Notes under the pieces: model-generated
Told to the model about the DNA's origin: nothing
The model's input: only the letters and a program-made list of their open reading frames with translations
The model's database searches: none
Origin: Rhizobium sp. ASV20
GTDB taxonomy: Bacteria > Pseudomonadota > Alphaproteobacteria > Rhizobiales > Rhizobiaceae
Direction of reading: 5' to 3'
Assembly (NCBI RefSeq): GCF_016429015.1
Contig: NZ_JAELTU010000021.1
Coordinates: forward strand, 1-64,000
DNA length: 64,000 nucleotides
Shown here: piece by piece, positions 8,843 to 18,473 of the stretch
Position numbering within the stretch: the first letter of the stretch is position 1
Layout of the letters: every line of letters starts with the position of its first letter
Made by a program: the position numbers and the translations under genes

Positions 8843-10213
8843 AAGCGAAAAGGGCTCTTTTAAGAGGATGGCTTATGGCTTGGCGCATTGGGTGGTCGGA
8901 ATTGTCTGTTTGGTCGGTGCCGGGCACGTGGCTACGAGGCCCGCTGCAATAGCTTACTGGATCAGATCAAGGTCACCCATTATCGCATCAAACTTCGGCG
9001 TGTGGCCTTGTCGCCCTTAAGTCAGCCTCGATAGCTTGTTGCGAGAAACCTGTCGTCCAACGCGAGCGGCGACCTTATATCCTAGGCCCCTGCCGGATTG
9101 GAGCTGTCGAAGGTTATATCGGCTGTTGTTGACGCACGAAAGTCGATTCTCTACAATTGGATTGAAAGCTCATTGAGCAACATGCAGGCTTTGTTGATGA
9201 ACGTCTTTATAAGTTCCCCTGCAGCAAATTCGAGGTTAATGGGACGACAACTCCGATCGCAGCCTAAGTCCTTCCGCCAGTGGATCTGACTTAGGTACCT
9301 GCGTCGAGTGCCTGATTGCCGCAATCATATGAATTGGACGGATTCTCTAAGGATATATCGTCCGAACTTGTAGTGCTCTTTGCCATGGGAGAGGCTGACG
9401 ACAGCGTAATCGTGATTATCGCGGGAATGATCAGCATCTCATCTTGTCTCCGGATCGCCGTTGTCCGAGTAATATATTCCTTTGGATTGGGTCTGGGCCT
9501 AGTGTGTAGGTCGGTGCCCACATCGCGTCAACGGACTATTTTTGGGTGCATTTTTACGCTTGGTCGTAAAGACGTCGCTTGCGCAAGCAAGTTTCAGTGG
9601 TGGGCGGCGCTGAACTTAATCAGTGCGTGTATGCGACGCGCGGGATCATTGTGGCATCTCGCAGAGCGGTCGATATGATCGTGGCCGCTAAGCAAGAAAA
9701 AGACCTGTAGCAAGCTGACATAATGTTCGCAGCGCTCGATGTATCAAACGCGTCGATGGTCTTGCTGACGTCGTGAAGGATGCATGAGAGAGAGGAGAGA
9801 GTTGGCATTCTTCCATTCGAGCTGGAATGGGATATATGGCTCGAAAGGAAAAGGTGTCTGCCGCGGCCTTATTCCGAGATCTTGATATAAATCATGAGAT
9901 TGAAGCCGATGAACGTACGGAAGGCTATCGATCTTCATCACGAAGTAACCGGTTTGTTGATTTGCTTGATGGCTCAAACCCGTTTTGTGTTTCGTTGTGG
10001 CTTGATGGCATAGTCGAGCCGTAGAGCCTTTCACGGTGTTAGACACGTCCGGCCCGGGTGGTGCAAAATTGAAATCCGGGTCAAGACCTCGTGAAACTCA
10101 GCGCAGAGGGCCTGAAAAGGCTTTCCACATGCGACTTGTGATATGCTGGCCGCTGGTTCGGTTCGCTTCAAGAGCAGACAACAAACCCGTGATCAGGTGA
10201 CGCTTTCGGTCGA
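8843..10213. other. Long gene-poor region (about 1.37 kb)
   Basis: No reading frame here looks like a known family, has a good start signal or shows steady codon preference. The base composition is visibly less GC-rich than the flanking operons. The longest forward frame (about 120 codons from 9316) and one of 65 codons from 9827 have no recognisable domain, and I do not call them. The composition fits decayed or imported DNA, but no transposase remnant is identifiable. Confidence 0.5.
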
Positions 10214-10777
10214 TCAAATCTCGTCGCGTCGTAAGGCTGGATAGGTTACGGTGCCATCGGGTTCCACCATGGCGCCAGGCGTCATGCGCGCAGGCTCGAT
10301 TCGATTTGCGCCCGTGATGTGGAACACCGTCTCGCCGCGAGCGAGGAGATAGTCGGCGATGATGCGGCGATGACATCGCCACCAGACGGCCTCCGCACAC
10401 ATGATGGCTGACCGCTGTTTGTGCCCTCCCTTAAGCAAATGCTGGAAGCCTTCCTGAAATTGAGCAGTCAGCGCGTAGTCGGCGTAGTTGTGGAAGCTCG
10501 CATTCGTCCACAGGCCGTTCGTTGTCGCTGGGAATGCTTTGGCGCCGCGGCGAAGGCCGCCGAGAGCTGCAATATGCTCGTAAGAAATCTGCATCTCCGT
10601 CAAAGTGGCCGACAGCGCATTCATATTGAACTGCGGATTGGCTCGAGACATCGGAATTTTCCGAACATCGACGAGGCGCTTCACCTCCGCCTCTCGCAAG
10701 AGCTCCACGAAAGCCGCAAGGCTGCGGTTGGAGTGGCCGATTGTGAAAAATGGCAATTGCATCGCAGCGTGCATCAT
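10214..10777 (-). CDS. DUF488 family protein
   Basis: 187 residues. N-terminal FFTIGHSNRSLAAFVELL and LVDVRKIPMSRANPQFN are the DUF488 hallmarks (TIGHS and DVR motifs). Later AIMCAEAVWWRCHRRIIADYL carries the conserved cysteine and CHR-type motif (normally C.E....CHR). The biochemical role is unknown. Its ATG overlaps the stop of the upstream DUF2945 gene (ATGA), so the two are translationally coupled. Confidence 0.88.
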   Translation of the reverse strand: MMHAAMQLPFFTIGHSNRSLAAFVELLREAEVKRLVDVRKIPMSRANPQFNMNALSATLTEMQISYEHIAALGGLRRGAKAFPATTNGLWTNASFHNYADYALTAQFQEGFQHLLKGGHKQRSAIMCAEAVWWRCHRRIIADYLLARGETVFHITGANRIEPARMTPGAMVEPDGTVTYPALRRDEI

Positions 10778-10983
10778 GCGTAGTCGAGGGCGTCGCCTTT
10801 ATGGGCGGCGACGTGATCGGTCTTGTCGCTCTTGATTTCGTATTGCGGCTCATCCTTGCTGGCGCGATGTGTGTGTCCCTTGTAGTCGAAGTCGTTGGTA
10901 TGGATGGCGATGATCGTCCCCGACACCCGACCGGCTTCGGAATTCCAACTGACATGATCGCCAATCGCAAATCGTTTCGTCAT
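10774..10983 (-). CDS. DUF2945 (hypervirulence-associated Tudor-like) small protein
   Basis: 69 residues starting MTKRFAIGDHVSWNSEAG, with GTIIAIHTNDFDYKGHTHRA and SKDEPQYEIKSDKTDHVAAH, the typical small SH3/Tudor-like DUF2945 pattern. The start is fixed by a strong AGGAGG ribosome site ending 8 bp before the ATG at 10983; an upstream ATG in the same frame lacks such a site. It overlaps the DUF488 gene by 4 bp. The domain is named from a fungal study and its bacterial function is not established. Confidence 0.83.
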   Translation of the reverse strand: MTKRFAIGDHVSWNSEAGRVSGTIIAIHTNDFDYKGHTHRASKDEPQYEIKSDKTDHVAAHKGDALDYA

Positions 10984-10999
10984 TTTCCTGACCTCCTGT

Positions 11000-11533
11000 T
11001 CAAACAAGAACAAATGTCGATGATGCAGTCGCACTGGCGCGTGATTGGCTAAGGGGTGGCAATTTGAACGTGTAAAATGCGCCATCTCGACCTTTCGGCT
11101 TGCGCGAAGGACCGTCGCGAGACACTCCGACTTTGGCGTGGCGCATTGGGCGCGTCGCTATTGTTTGGCCAGTTTCAGTTGGCAGGGCCACCGTCCTGTG
11201 GAGGATATTCGGCTTTCGCGTCTCGACGACCGCTTGGTGAAAATTCGGATCAAAGCCTAGCCCGAATGGATTGAGCTTGTTGACGCCATATCTTTCTCGC
11301 GAACGCAATAATTGCTTTTCGGTCTCGGTAAGAGCCCTCAAACGGCGTTCCTGTGACGCCGCCTTTTCTGCGTCGAACTGATGCAGCCGATCGGGTGGGT
11401 TCAACGCGTCTCGAGGCTCCGCGTCGGATCCTCCATCTTGAGTGATATGCTGTTCGGGTGATCCAGTCGGAGAATGAAAGTCCTTCGAGGTCGTGCCTGG
11501 ATTCGAATTGCTTTGCTTCTTGTCGTTGCGCAT
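11000..11533 (-). pseudogene. Degenerate GrpE-like reading frame
   Basis: 177 residues. The middle carries a clear GrpE signature: ETEKQLLRSRERYGVNKLNP followed by FGLGFDPNFHQAVVE matches the junction between the long helices and the beta domain of rhizobial GrpE (ERHGVKK...KFDPNFHQAMFE). After that, TVALPTETG and RHAKVGVSRDGP only vaguely recall the normal beta domain, and the tail runs into the next gene's ribosome site. The roughly 100-residue coiled coil that dimerises GrpE and contacts DnaK is missing. This is most likely a truncated, decaying paralogue. It sits 16 bp upstream of DUF2945 on the same strand. A TTG at 11536 is an alternative start. Confidence 0.62.
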
Positions 11534-11787
11534 CAAACCATCCTGTCACCAGTTCTCGCTGGCCTTGAAAGTCGCCGCGAACGCCTCCGGTGCTTATCTC
11601 GCTTATGGTATCACGCCGAGCCGACAAGCAAAGTGGATCCGCCTTGTGCCTTGAAAAATCAGGTCGACCACCAGCAGAGACCCGAGGAGCCACACGCTGG
11701 TGAGCGGCCAACCAAGTTGCTATTGCTGATTCCGAGATATTCCAATTTGATGGTCATCTTGCGAAGACCGTCACACCGAAGATAAAG

Positions 11788-11955
11788 ATGGAGCTCGAGT
11801 CCGGGAGAGTTCAGCTATCTGCTATCTTTGCGCGTAGCGACAAGCTCTATGTCTTCGATTGCGGCCTTCGTTACTTTACTTTTGACAGCCAAGCATGGGG
11901 CCAGCGCGACATACCGACGGAGCTGTCGGAGCGGTCGTTTAAAGCGGGTAAATAG
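11788..11955 (+). CDS. Possible small protein, unrecognised
   Basis: 55 residues beginning MELESGRVQLSAIFARSDKL and including LYVFDCGLRYFTFDSQAWGQ. The composition is protein-like (aromatic-rich, balanced charges). The frame is open a further 28 codons upstream with no usual start codon, so it could be a fragment. There is no strong ribosome site and the family is unknown. The surrounding 11534-12162 stretch holds nothing else I can support. Confidence 0.25.
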   Translation: MELESGRVQLSAIFARSDKLYVFDCGLRYFTFDSQAWGQRDIPTELSERSFKAGK

Positions 11956-12162
11956 AGGCGATGCCCCTTGACATGGATGAGCTGATGGTTCGTGGAATAG
12001 GAATGTTGCATTCACCGTCTCCGCTTCTGGAGAACAGATCAATTGTGATCCAGGCATTCCGCGTGACCACGTCACAATCCACAAGTGGCAAAAGAAATCA
12101 CTTCCGCAGAGCGGGTTAGCGGGTATACCCAGAGTGCAGGCAACAAACCCCGGAGCGCCGTT

Positions 12163-12420
12163 GTGACAGAACCACTTTTCCATTTTCAGACTCGCTGGAA
12201 AGAAGAGCTCGTCGTCACGGGAAGTGGAGGCTCTTTCGTTCTCGAGCTGCCGATGGGCGTTTTGTCCGCCTGTCTTCCGAGCGAAGATGAATGGATGGAA
12301 CGTGCGCCAGAATGGGCCCGGGGTCTCTGGCCGGAATTGAGGCGTGAGCTGGAGGCGTGGTGCCAGGCGCATAAGGCCGATCTCTACATCATCGCGACGG
12401 CTAGCGTTTATCCGCTTTGA
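12163..12420 (+). CDS. Conserved-looking hypothetical protein
   Basis: 85 residues from a GTG start preceded by GGAG at 7 bp. Further upstream the frame continues to a GTG at 12085 without a ribosome site, so the shorter form is preferred. The sequence (FHFQTRWKEELVVTGSGGSF, then VLELPMGVLSACLPSEDEW) is well-formed and resembles small hypothetical proteins I recall from rhizobia, with no assigned function. It has no membrane segment or signal peptide. A minus-strand frame of 203 codons over the same region looks like a shadow. Confidence 0.55.
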   Translation: MTEPLFHFQTRWKEELVVTGSGGSFVLELPMGVLSACLPSEDEWMERAPEWARGLWPELRRELEAWCQAHKADLYIIATASVYPL

Positions 12421-12460
12421 TAGCAACTCAGCCTGAGATCGTCTGCGGAAAGGCTATCGG

Positions 12461-12796
12461 TCACGTCAGCAAGGGCATCAGATCCACCCCGTCGCCGGGA
12501 AAGATGGTGATATGCGGGTGATCTTCGAACAGGCGTGCTGCTGCTGCGCTCTGAGCTTCCACCACCACGTAGCCGCAGAGTGAGTTCACGGCATTGACGA
12601 TCCCGTCCTTGGTCATACGTGTCGTCCTGCCCACCATTCCGCCACGATCAAGGATGGACGATGCGTTCCTTTCCTCCCATGCCGCCCATTCTTTGATGCC
12701 GATGGCGTCTACTGCATCCTGCTCGGCTTTTGGCAAGCTGCGAAACGCCACCAGGTCCTCGGGTTGCATGGTGTAAACGGCAAGAAAGCGGGGCAT
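12461..12796 (-). CDS. YCII/DGPF-like small protein
   Basis: 111 residues starting MPRFLAVYTMQPEDL, with ISSL-like beta segments and a C-terminal HITIFPGDGVDLMPLL resembling the end of YCII-related ferredoxin-like domains (often HPHI.....IEV.P). The start is decided by GGAGG at 12806-12810: the ATG at 12805 abuts it with no spacing, while the ATG at 12796 sits 9 bp away. Function is unknown; homologues are often paired with ECF sigma factors, none of which is present here. Confidence 0.72.
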   Translation of the reverse strand: MPRFLAVYTMQPEDLVAFRSLPKAEQDAVDAIGIKEWAAWEERNASSILDRGGMVGRTTRMTKDGIVNAVNSLCGYVVVEAQSAAAARLFEDHPHITIFPGDGVDLMPLLT

Positions 12797-13761
12797 CGGT
12801 ACCATCCTCCGTATCTCATGAAGGTTGCCAACTTACACCTTCGCTTCGGAAAGCACACTCCAATAGCTGGTGAAGATTTATTTCTGCTGGCTCAGCGACC
12901 AACCTGTCGGCTCGCGCCGCATGGCATCATCGGATCGACTGACCAACAGCCGCGGATGTGTCGTTGGCGGTCATCGAAATCCGGGGCATCCCCGACGGTA
13001 TTGGCCGATCATCCACCTGACAGCAACATGTTCTCCATGCAACCTCGATATTGTCGGTACAATAGTGATCGCGCATAAAAAGGTCACTTAGCTACTTACT
13101 CGCGCCAATAGTTTTTAAAAAAGGCAATATCATGACAGGAACCCTATACCAAAGTATCGGTTGCCTACATTCGTTTGTGAATTAGATCATGGGGTGTTCC
13201 GGATACTCGTGGTTTGGATATCCGCTCATATTCGATGCACTTCCATGTAGTTTATGACATGAATCGGACACGATGAGGCTAAACTACGATATTTGAGTTC
13301 ACCAATCTAATTCAACAATTGAGTACATAGGTGCAATTATGATGCTATTTATGAAGCATGTATATTGTTATGATAAAACCTATCATATGCGCGATATTAT
13401 CGGCATAAAGAATATTGATCTTTTTCGAAGCGTGTCGAAATGCAAATCTTTGTCGCATGCAATGTCATACCAGGAACAATATGAAGATGTTTCGGTAGAA
13501 AAATCATAAATCTCAAAGCGATAGAGATACCAGGAAGTTAGGTATCGATCACACTGCGAGACAAGGACTAATCATCGAACGAACGCATATCGACCGGGAG
13601 CTCATCTCATCCGGCGACGACAACCTGCGCGCCTAAAAGTGATGCCGGTGGTCGCAATGGCAACTTTCGAGCAGGCTCCCAATGCAGGCAATACTGCCCA
13701 GCTCGTCGTTTTTTCATGTGGTTGCGCAGGCTTGGAGCCTTCAGCCGACCAGGAGAGGACA
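12797..13761. other. AT-rich intergenic region before the glycosyltransferase
   Basis: About 960 bp with no supported gene. From about 13080 to 13560 it is strikingly AT-rich compared with its surroundings. It contains inverted repeats ATGATA-5-TATCAT (13370-13386) and TTTCGA-6-TCGAAA (13423-13440), plausible operators. It also has a GGAAC at 13138 with GGTT 16 bp later, close to an EcfG promoter but with one mismatch. This probably holds the promoter and long leader of the glycosyltransferase gene, or imported DNA. Confidence 0.45.
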
Positions 13762-14826
13762 ATGAAAGATCAGATATCTGACACCTCCCTCACATCTCTA
13801 GCGCGGGACGCCCTGGCCGCGAGCGCGAGGCTGGAGCCCAGTCGTGGGAAATTCGACCACGATCCGATATCCGTGGCGGCGAAACTGGATGCTGCACATG
13901 GCGGCGCGAGCGCGCTGCCCGACCCAGATCTCATCAACATCGCATTCGGTCTGGATATAGCCTACCTGCCCCATGCAGGCGTTGTCGTTGCTTCGATAAT
14001 TGCGAACGCACAAGGGGCAAGATTCCAATTTCTGATCCTACATGACGGCATGGGCGAAAAGGACCGTACGGAGTTTGAACTCTGCGGGCCGGGCCATACG
14101 TTTGTCTGGTTGGAAATCAACGAACCGGCCGTACTTGGCATGCCGGGAAAGCGGCATATCAGTCGCGCCGGATATTTTCGTCTCATGATCGATGAACTCG
14201 CTCCGGCCACCGTCGACAGGATCCTCTACCTTGACGCCGACCTTGTCGTCAAAGCCGACATCCGTGAACTCTACCACGCGGATCTTGACGCCTTTGCGAT
14301 TGGTGCGGTCACCGATGTCGGCATGGACGATCGTGCGTTTGCGGATCGCTTCGGCCTACCGCACGAGCACCTTGGCTATTTCAACTCCGGCATCCTCCTG
14401 CTCGACCTTGACAGAATTCGTCGTGACGGCGACTTCCAGAAAGTCATCGAGCTTTTGCAGGACCGCGAGGAGGACATGGAGTACGGCGATCAATGCGCAC
14501 TGAACGTCGTCTTCTGGCAACGTTGGCAGCGGCTCGATATTCTGTGGAACGTCCAGCGACGAATGCTGATGCCACAAGAAGAGAAGCCATGTTTCGCCAC
14601 GGCTGCCGAGATGAAGACAGGCAGGCGACCCAAGATCATTCATTTCACCGAACACAACAAACCCTGGTCGATAGATGGCTGGCACCCGTTGATATCGACC
14701 TATTACGACTACCTCAGAAAAACCCCATACAATGACTATGTCCGAGAAATCGCGAAAGTTACTTTCTTGAAAGAGCTGAGACGTCGGATCAAGACACGGC
14801 TGAACTGGTGGCGACTTCAACCTTGA
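13762..14826 (+). CDS. Family 8 glycosyltransferase (LgtC/GspA-like)
   Basis: 354 residues. The GT8 core lies at about residues 60-310: NIAFGLDIAYLPHAGVVVAS at the nucleotide-binding start, the metal-binding DxD in ILYLDADLVVKADI, then YFNSGILLLDLDRIR, QCALNVVFW and IIHFTEHNKPW. These match UDP-sugar-dependent retaining enzymes that extend lipopolysaccharide or other surface glycans. The start is the ATG at 13762, preceded by AGGAGAGG; a longer frame begins at 13639 without a site. It is followed after 90 bp by a flippase, which supports a surface polysaccharide role. The acceptor is unknown. Confidence 0.86.
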   Translation: MKDQISDTSLTSLARDALAASARLEPSRGKFDHDPISVAAKLDAAHGGASALPDPDLINIAFGLDIAYLPHAGVVVASIIANAQGARFQFLILHDGMGEKDRTEFELCGPGHTFVWLEINEPAVLGMPGKRHISRAGYFRLMIDELAPATVDRILYLDADLVVKADIRELYHADLDAFAIGAVTDVGMDDRAFADRFGLPHEHLGYFNSGILLLDLDRIRRDGDFQKVIELLQDREEDMEYGDQCALNVVFWQRWQRLDILWNVQRRMLMPQEEKPCFATAAEMKTGRRPKIIHFTEHNKPWSIDGWHPLISTYYDYLRKTPYNDYVREIAKVTFLKELRRRIKTRLNWWRLQP

Positions 14827-14916
14827 TGGAGATGGCAACTCTGCAAATCTGGTCACATCGTCCATCCGCGTGCCCGCAAGAGGCATGCCTCCCTGAACGC
14901 CAAAAAGGGAAGTGCC

Positions 14917-16368
14917 ATGCCCGATAGCTCAATCGCGTCAGCGCTGCGAAACGCGTTCGTTTGGAACACGATCAATGCAATATTCTCGCAGGCGGCAGGC
15001 TTCATCATCTTCCTCATTCTGGCGCACATGCTCAATCCGGCAATTTTCGGCGCGGTCGCCTTGTCGGCGGTCGTGGCCGACTTCGTTGCGATTGACGGAC
15101 GCTATGCCGGTATGGATGCAGTCCTGCAGAGAGGATCGTTTGACCGGAAAAGCCTCAATGCAGCATTTCTCGCTCTTTCGGTGATCGCAGCCCCAATCGC
15201 TGCTATTCTCTTTGTCGCCGGGCCGCTGCTCGCAAACTGGCAGAATGTGCCTCTGGTCGGTTACTACATGCCAATTTTTGGCGTACTGCTTCTCGCCACG
15301 CCCTGGCTTTCGGTGATGGACGCCCTGATCATGCGAGATCTGGGCTTCAAGACATTTGCGAAGCGAAACATGCTGTCGACCGTCATCGGCGGCATCGGCG
15401 GCATCGCAGTGGCTTTCTCACCGCTCGCAATCTGGGCGTTGCCGGTCCAGCGCGTGACCTCGACGCTTTTCGTATTGGTTTTTGAGTTCCTGCATACACG
15501 CTGGATTCCGGGGGTGAGGACGGACCGTGAAGCCAGACAAGATCTCTTTCGGAGGCTTATTCCGCTGTGGTTGATCGCCGCGATAAATCTATCAATGCAG
15601 CGCGCTACGGTCCTTGTCTTTGGTATCAGATTCGACAGTGCCACCGTCGGCCTGTTTCGTGCCGCCGATCGCATCAGCGAATCTGTGCAGAATCCGATCA
15701 TCAGCCCGCTTTTTGCCTTGTGGTTTCCGCTGATGAGCAAAGTTCGCGGCAATGATCGGGCGGAAGCAGACGTTTTCACCGCAATTATTCGAACCTCAGC
15801 CTTCGTCGCATTTCCCACCTTCGCGGGCCTGATCGTTGTTGCAGACGATATGACGAGTGCACTACTGCCACAGTCTTATGCAGGCGTCGCTCCGATATTG
15901 CGCGCGGTTGCGATCACATCGCTCATGATACCCATCGCGTGGTTTAATCCGATCGCGATGAATGCGCTTGGCATGAATAAGCGATCCTTGCACTATTCCG
16001 CGATTGTCGCCGTAACGTGCATCGGCGCGCTTGTAGCCATTCCCACTCGCTCGCCGCAACTGGCGGTCCTGATCATGGCCGCGCCGACACTATTCTTCGG
16101 CTTCTACGGAAACTTCGTTCTGCTTCGGCGGCTGCGAATATCGCCGTTGGCTCATTATCTAGGGTTGCTTCCCGCCGCTCTGGCTGCGGCGGCGATGGCA
16201 GCGATGACCGGCTATGTTCACGTGGCCTTTCTCGGTCATTTCATCCCAATTGAACGTCTGGGAATGACCATTGCCTTGGGCGTGGCCATTTACTTCGGGT
16301 TGCTTGCAACGTTTAGCCGGCGGTGGATGGCAGAGCGTATTCATTTGCTGGTGGGGCGAAGCGCCTGA
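14917..16368 (+). CDS. Polysaccharide/oligosaccharide flippase (Wzx/MurJ-like, MOP superfamily)
   Basis: 483 residues with about 12-14 membrane helices, including GFIIFLILAHMLNPAIFGAV near the N-terminus, a pattern typical of Wzx and RfbX proteins. It should move lipid-linked glycan units across the inner membrane. It follows the GT8 gene on the same strand, and GGGAAG lies before the ATG. No polymerase or further transferases are nearby, so it is probably part of a small accessory surface-glycan unit rather than a full exopolysaccharide locus. Confidence 0.85.
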   Translation: MPDSSIASALRNAFVWNTINAIFSQAAGFIIFLILAHMLNPAIFGAVALSAVVADFVAIDGRYAGMDAVLQRGSFDRKSLNAAFLALSVIAAPIAAILFVAGPLLANWQNVPLVGYYMPIFGVLLLATPWLSVMDALIMRDLGFKTFAKRNMLSTVIGGIGGIAVAFSPLAIWALPVQRVTSTLFVLVFEFLHTRWIPGVRTDREARQDLFRRLIPLWLIAAINLSMQRATVLVFGIRFDSATVGLFRAADRISESVQNPIISPLFALWFPLMSKVRGNDRAEADVFTAIIRTSAFVAFPTFAGLIVVADDMTSALLPQSYAGVAPILRAVAITSLMIPIAWFNPIAMNALGMNKRSLHYSAIVAVTCIGALVAIPTRSPQLAVLIMAAPTLFFGFYGNFVLLRRLRISPLAHYLGLLPAALAAAAMAAMTGYVHVAFLGHFIPIERLGMTIALGVAIYFGLLATFSRRWMAERIHLLVGRSA

Positions 16369-16416
16369 CTGCCATACGTGAAGTCGGGGGATCGACGTGG
16401 GGCGTCCGGGCGCGCG

Positions 16417-16617
16417 CTAGGGATTCGCCGCTGTCAAACAAACAAGCGTTGATTTGGTTGGCCGACCCGTATTGCAGACAGCGACGACGTCGGTGCGCAA
16501 GCCGCCGGTGACGCAGGATGCACAATGGTTGAACCGGATGACGAGATCGGTGGATTCGATGGTTGCGGCTTGTCTCTTGTCAACGGAACCATTTCCGACG
16601 ATTGCGACATGTCTCAT
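16417..16617 (-). pseudogene. Truncated 'urease operon accessory'/GT29-like protein fragment
   Basis: 66 residues, MRHVAIVGNGSVDKRQAATI followed by LVIRFNHCAS and LRTDVVAVCNTGRP. This matches my memory of the N-terminus of a rhizobial family labelled urease operon accessory protein and related to family 29 glycosyltransferases. The full proteins are about 200 residues or more; here the frame stops soon after the CNTGRP motif and I find no continuation in other frames. It is therefore a fragment, convergent with the flippase. The family identity is from memory and only moderately sure. Confidence 0.5.
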
Positions 16618-17284
16618 GCGAGTAGAACATCCAGAGCGGAGTGAAAACTGTGCGGGTACGGCCAGTCAAGGCTCCCCACCCGCAAGTTAAAATGATTGCG
16701 GGAGACGAGCGGGCCTGGCTGAGCGCCCTCGTCCTTTGCCTCTTGATGTTGCAGGCTCAAATTGCGTTTGTATTTCAAATCCCGTCAAAATAGTTTATTT
16801 CGTAACAAGCGGCAGTTGTCGGAGGAATGGCGATAGCGCCCCGTTGCCCGCGCAAGACACGGAGATACGCCCAGGCAATCTCTCAGGCGCATCCCAGATG
16901 CGTGATAGGCCGAAATCTTTCGCACGCTCCGACCGGATCCCTCGTGTCGACCGCCGATCATCTCGTGGATCACCAAGCAATCTTGCGCCGTACCGGTGCA
17001 AACGGCGCTGGTGCGCCCGTTAGCGCAACGACATCGCCGGCCTTCGCGGCGATATTCCTCGCAGCCCAATTATTCGATGCTCTATCCATTCGGTCCGACT
17101 GTGGATAAGATAGCCCGATAAATGAAACTCGCGCACTGATGCGTCGGATCGGGGAAATCGACTGTCTCGGCGTCCGGCTCGCTGAGTGGACGCCCTGCGC
17201 ACGTATGCCGCCTACCAATTGCGAGCCGATAGCGAAGCTCTGCGAGATCTTGATTGCGGCGCGAAAACTCGAGCGCTGATATTT
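16618..17284. other. Intergenic, no convincing gene
   Basis: About 670 bp between the glycan-related fragment and the LacI gene. Several overlapping frames of 60-95 codons exist on both strands, none with a recognisable domain or good start. An inverted repeat CCCGCAA-10-TTGCGGG lies at 16679-16702. Nothing else is supported. Confidence 0.45.
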
Positions 17285-18373
17285 TCATTGAGCTTGCGGC
17301 CTTGTCGTGGATGCCGCGCCTACCGAAGCCCGCGAAATGACCTCAGTCTGAAGGACTATCCGCCGGGCTGATGTCACTGACCCGTCCAATCGTTCGATTA
17401 GCAATTTCGCGACGGCCTCCCCAAGACGATAGACGGGCTGGCTGACGACCGTCACCGGCGGAGACGTGACTGCGGTCCAGTCGGCATCGTGGAACGATAT
17501 CAAGGACAAGTCGTCCGGGATTGAAAGACCCATCATCCGCGCGATCTTGAAGACCTCCAGGCCAATGAGGCTATCGGAAGCGATGATCGCTGTTGGACGA
17601 TCCTGTGCCTTCAGCATTTGCGCCGATATCTGACGTGCTCGCTCAGGTGTGGAGGCGCCCATGGTGACCCACTGCTCCATGGGTGGAAGGCCAGCTTTTC
17701 GACAGACGTCCAGGTAGCCTTCAACTCGCCTGCGCACAGACCCCGTGTTGATGTCGCTCAATTGCCGGAAGTGGTGGTCGCTTGTGTCGCACGCCGTCAG
17801 ATAGGCGATGTGGCGATGCCCAAGATCAATCAACTGACGGGTGATACCTTCTGCGGCATGGCGATCGTCGACGATTGCCGTGTCGACGTCGAAGTCGTCA
17901 ATGCCGCGGTCAAGGAGAGCGAGAGGCCGTCCGGAGCGCGCAACGTCGCGAAGATGCTCCACATCGCTTTCCTTTGCTGGCGAAACAATCAGCCCGTCGA
18001 CGCGCTTTGCCAGCAGTGTTTTCACCGCGGCCTTCTCTGCCGAGACGTCTTCTCCCGAGTTGGTAAGGATCACCGTGAAACCCGCATGCCTTGCGACGTC
18101 AGTGATGCCTCGAACAGCAAGACTAAAAAACGGGTTTTCGATATCACCCACCACGACCCCAATGGTTCCGGAGCGACCGGTCGTCATGCTGCGAGCCAGT
18201 TCGTTCGGTCGGTAGTCCAAGGTACGGGCAGCCGCGGTTACGGCCTCTCGTACTCGGTCGCTGACAGTTCCGTATCCGCCTAAAACCCGCGCTGCGGTTG
18301 CTTTCGAGACTCCGGCCTCTCGAGCGACGTCGGCAACGGTTGCAGAGGTTTTCGGGCGCGTCGTTGGGTCCAT
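17285..18373 (-). CDS. LacI-family transcriptional repressor
   Basis: 362 residues. The helix-turn-helix is at about residues 11-34 (ATVADVAREAGVSKATAARV) with the hinge helix RPNELARSMTTGRSG at about 56-70. A periplasmic-binding-protein-like ligand domain follows (GTIGVVVGDIENPFFSLAVR). The frame continues 46 codons upstream over the operator region, but LacI proteins start just before the helix-turn-helix, so the ATG at 18373 is used. It is divergent from the amino-acid-type transporter and oxidoreductase operon and is very likely its repressor, with the transported compound or a product as inducer. Confidence 0.92.
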   Translation of the reverse strand: MDPTTRPKTSATVADVAREAGVSKATAARVLGGYGTVSDRVREAVTAAARTLDYRPNELARSMTTGRSGTIGVVVGDIENPFFSLAVRGITDVARHAGFTVILTNSGEDVSAEKAAVKTLLAKRVDGLIVSPAKESDVEHLRDVARSGRPLALLDRGIDDFDVDTAIVDDRHAAEGITRQLIDLGHRHIAYLTACDTSDHHFRQLSDINTGSVRRRVEGYLDVCRKAGLPPMEQWVTMGASTPERARQISAQMLKAQDRPTAIIASDSLIGLEVFKIARMMGLSIPDDLSLISFHDADWTAVTSPPVTVVSQPVYRLGEAVAKLLIERLDGSVTSARRIVLQTEVISRASVGAASTTRPQAQ

Positions 18374-18439
18374 GAATGCAGCTTTACAAGAGATATTGAC
18401 GAGTTGCAAATGCGAAGATATCAATTGATAAAACCAAAA

Positions 18440-18473
18440 GAGACCGGTCTCAATCAATAAAGAGACCGGTCTC
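18440..18473. promoter_or_regulatory. Twin palindromic operators for the LacI regulator
   Basis: Two exact copies of the 12-bp perfect palindrome GAGACCGGTCTC lie at 18440-18451 and 18462-18473. Their centres are 22 bp apart (two helical turns), in the gap between the divergent lacI-type and binding-protein genes. A central CG is typical of LacI-family operators. The spacing would put two repressor dimers on the same DNA face. Confidence 0.8.

Noticed and set aside
9316-9678. A 120-codon forward frame in the gene-poor region
   Set aside because: No domain, no strong ribosome site and odd composition; it could be chance.
11250-11711. A 153-codon reverse frame considered as the missing N-terminal half of GrpE
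   Set aside because: Its translation does not resemble the GrpE coiled coil.
11815-12426. A 203-codon reverse frame
   Set aside because: It overlaps the better-supported small gene at 12163-12420 and shows no family pattern or ribosome site.
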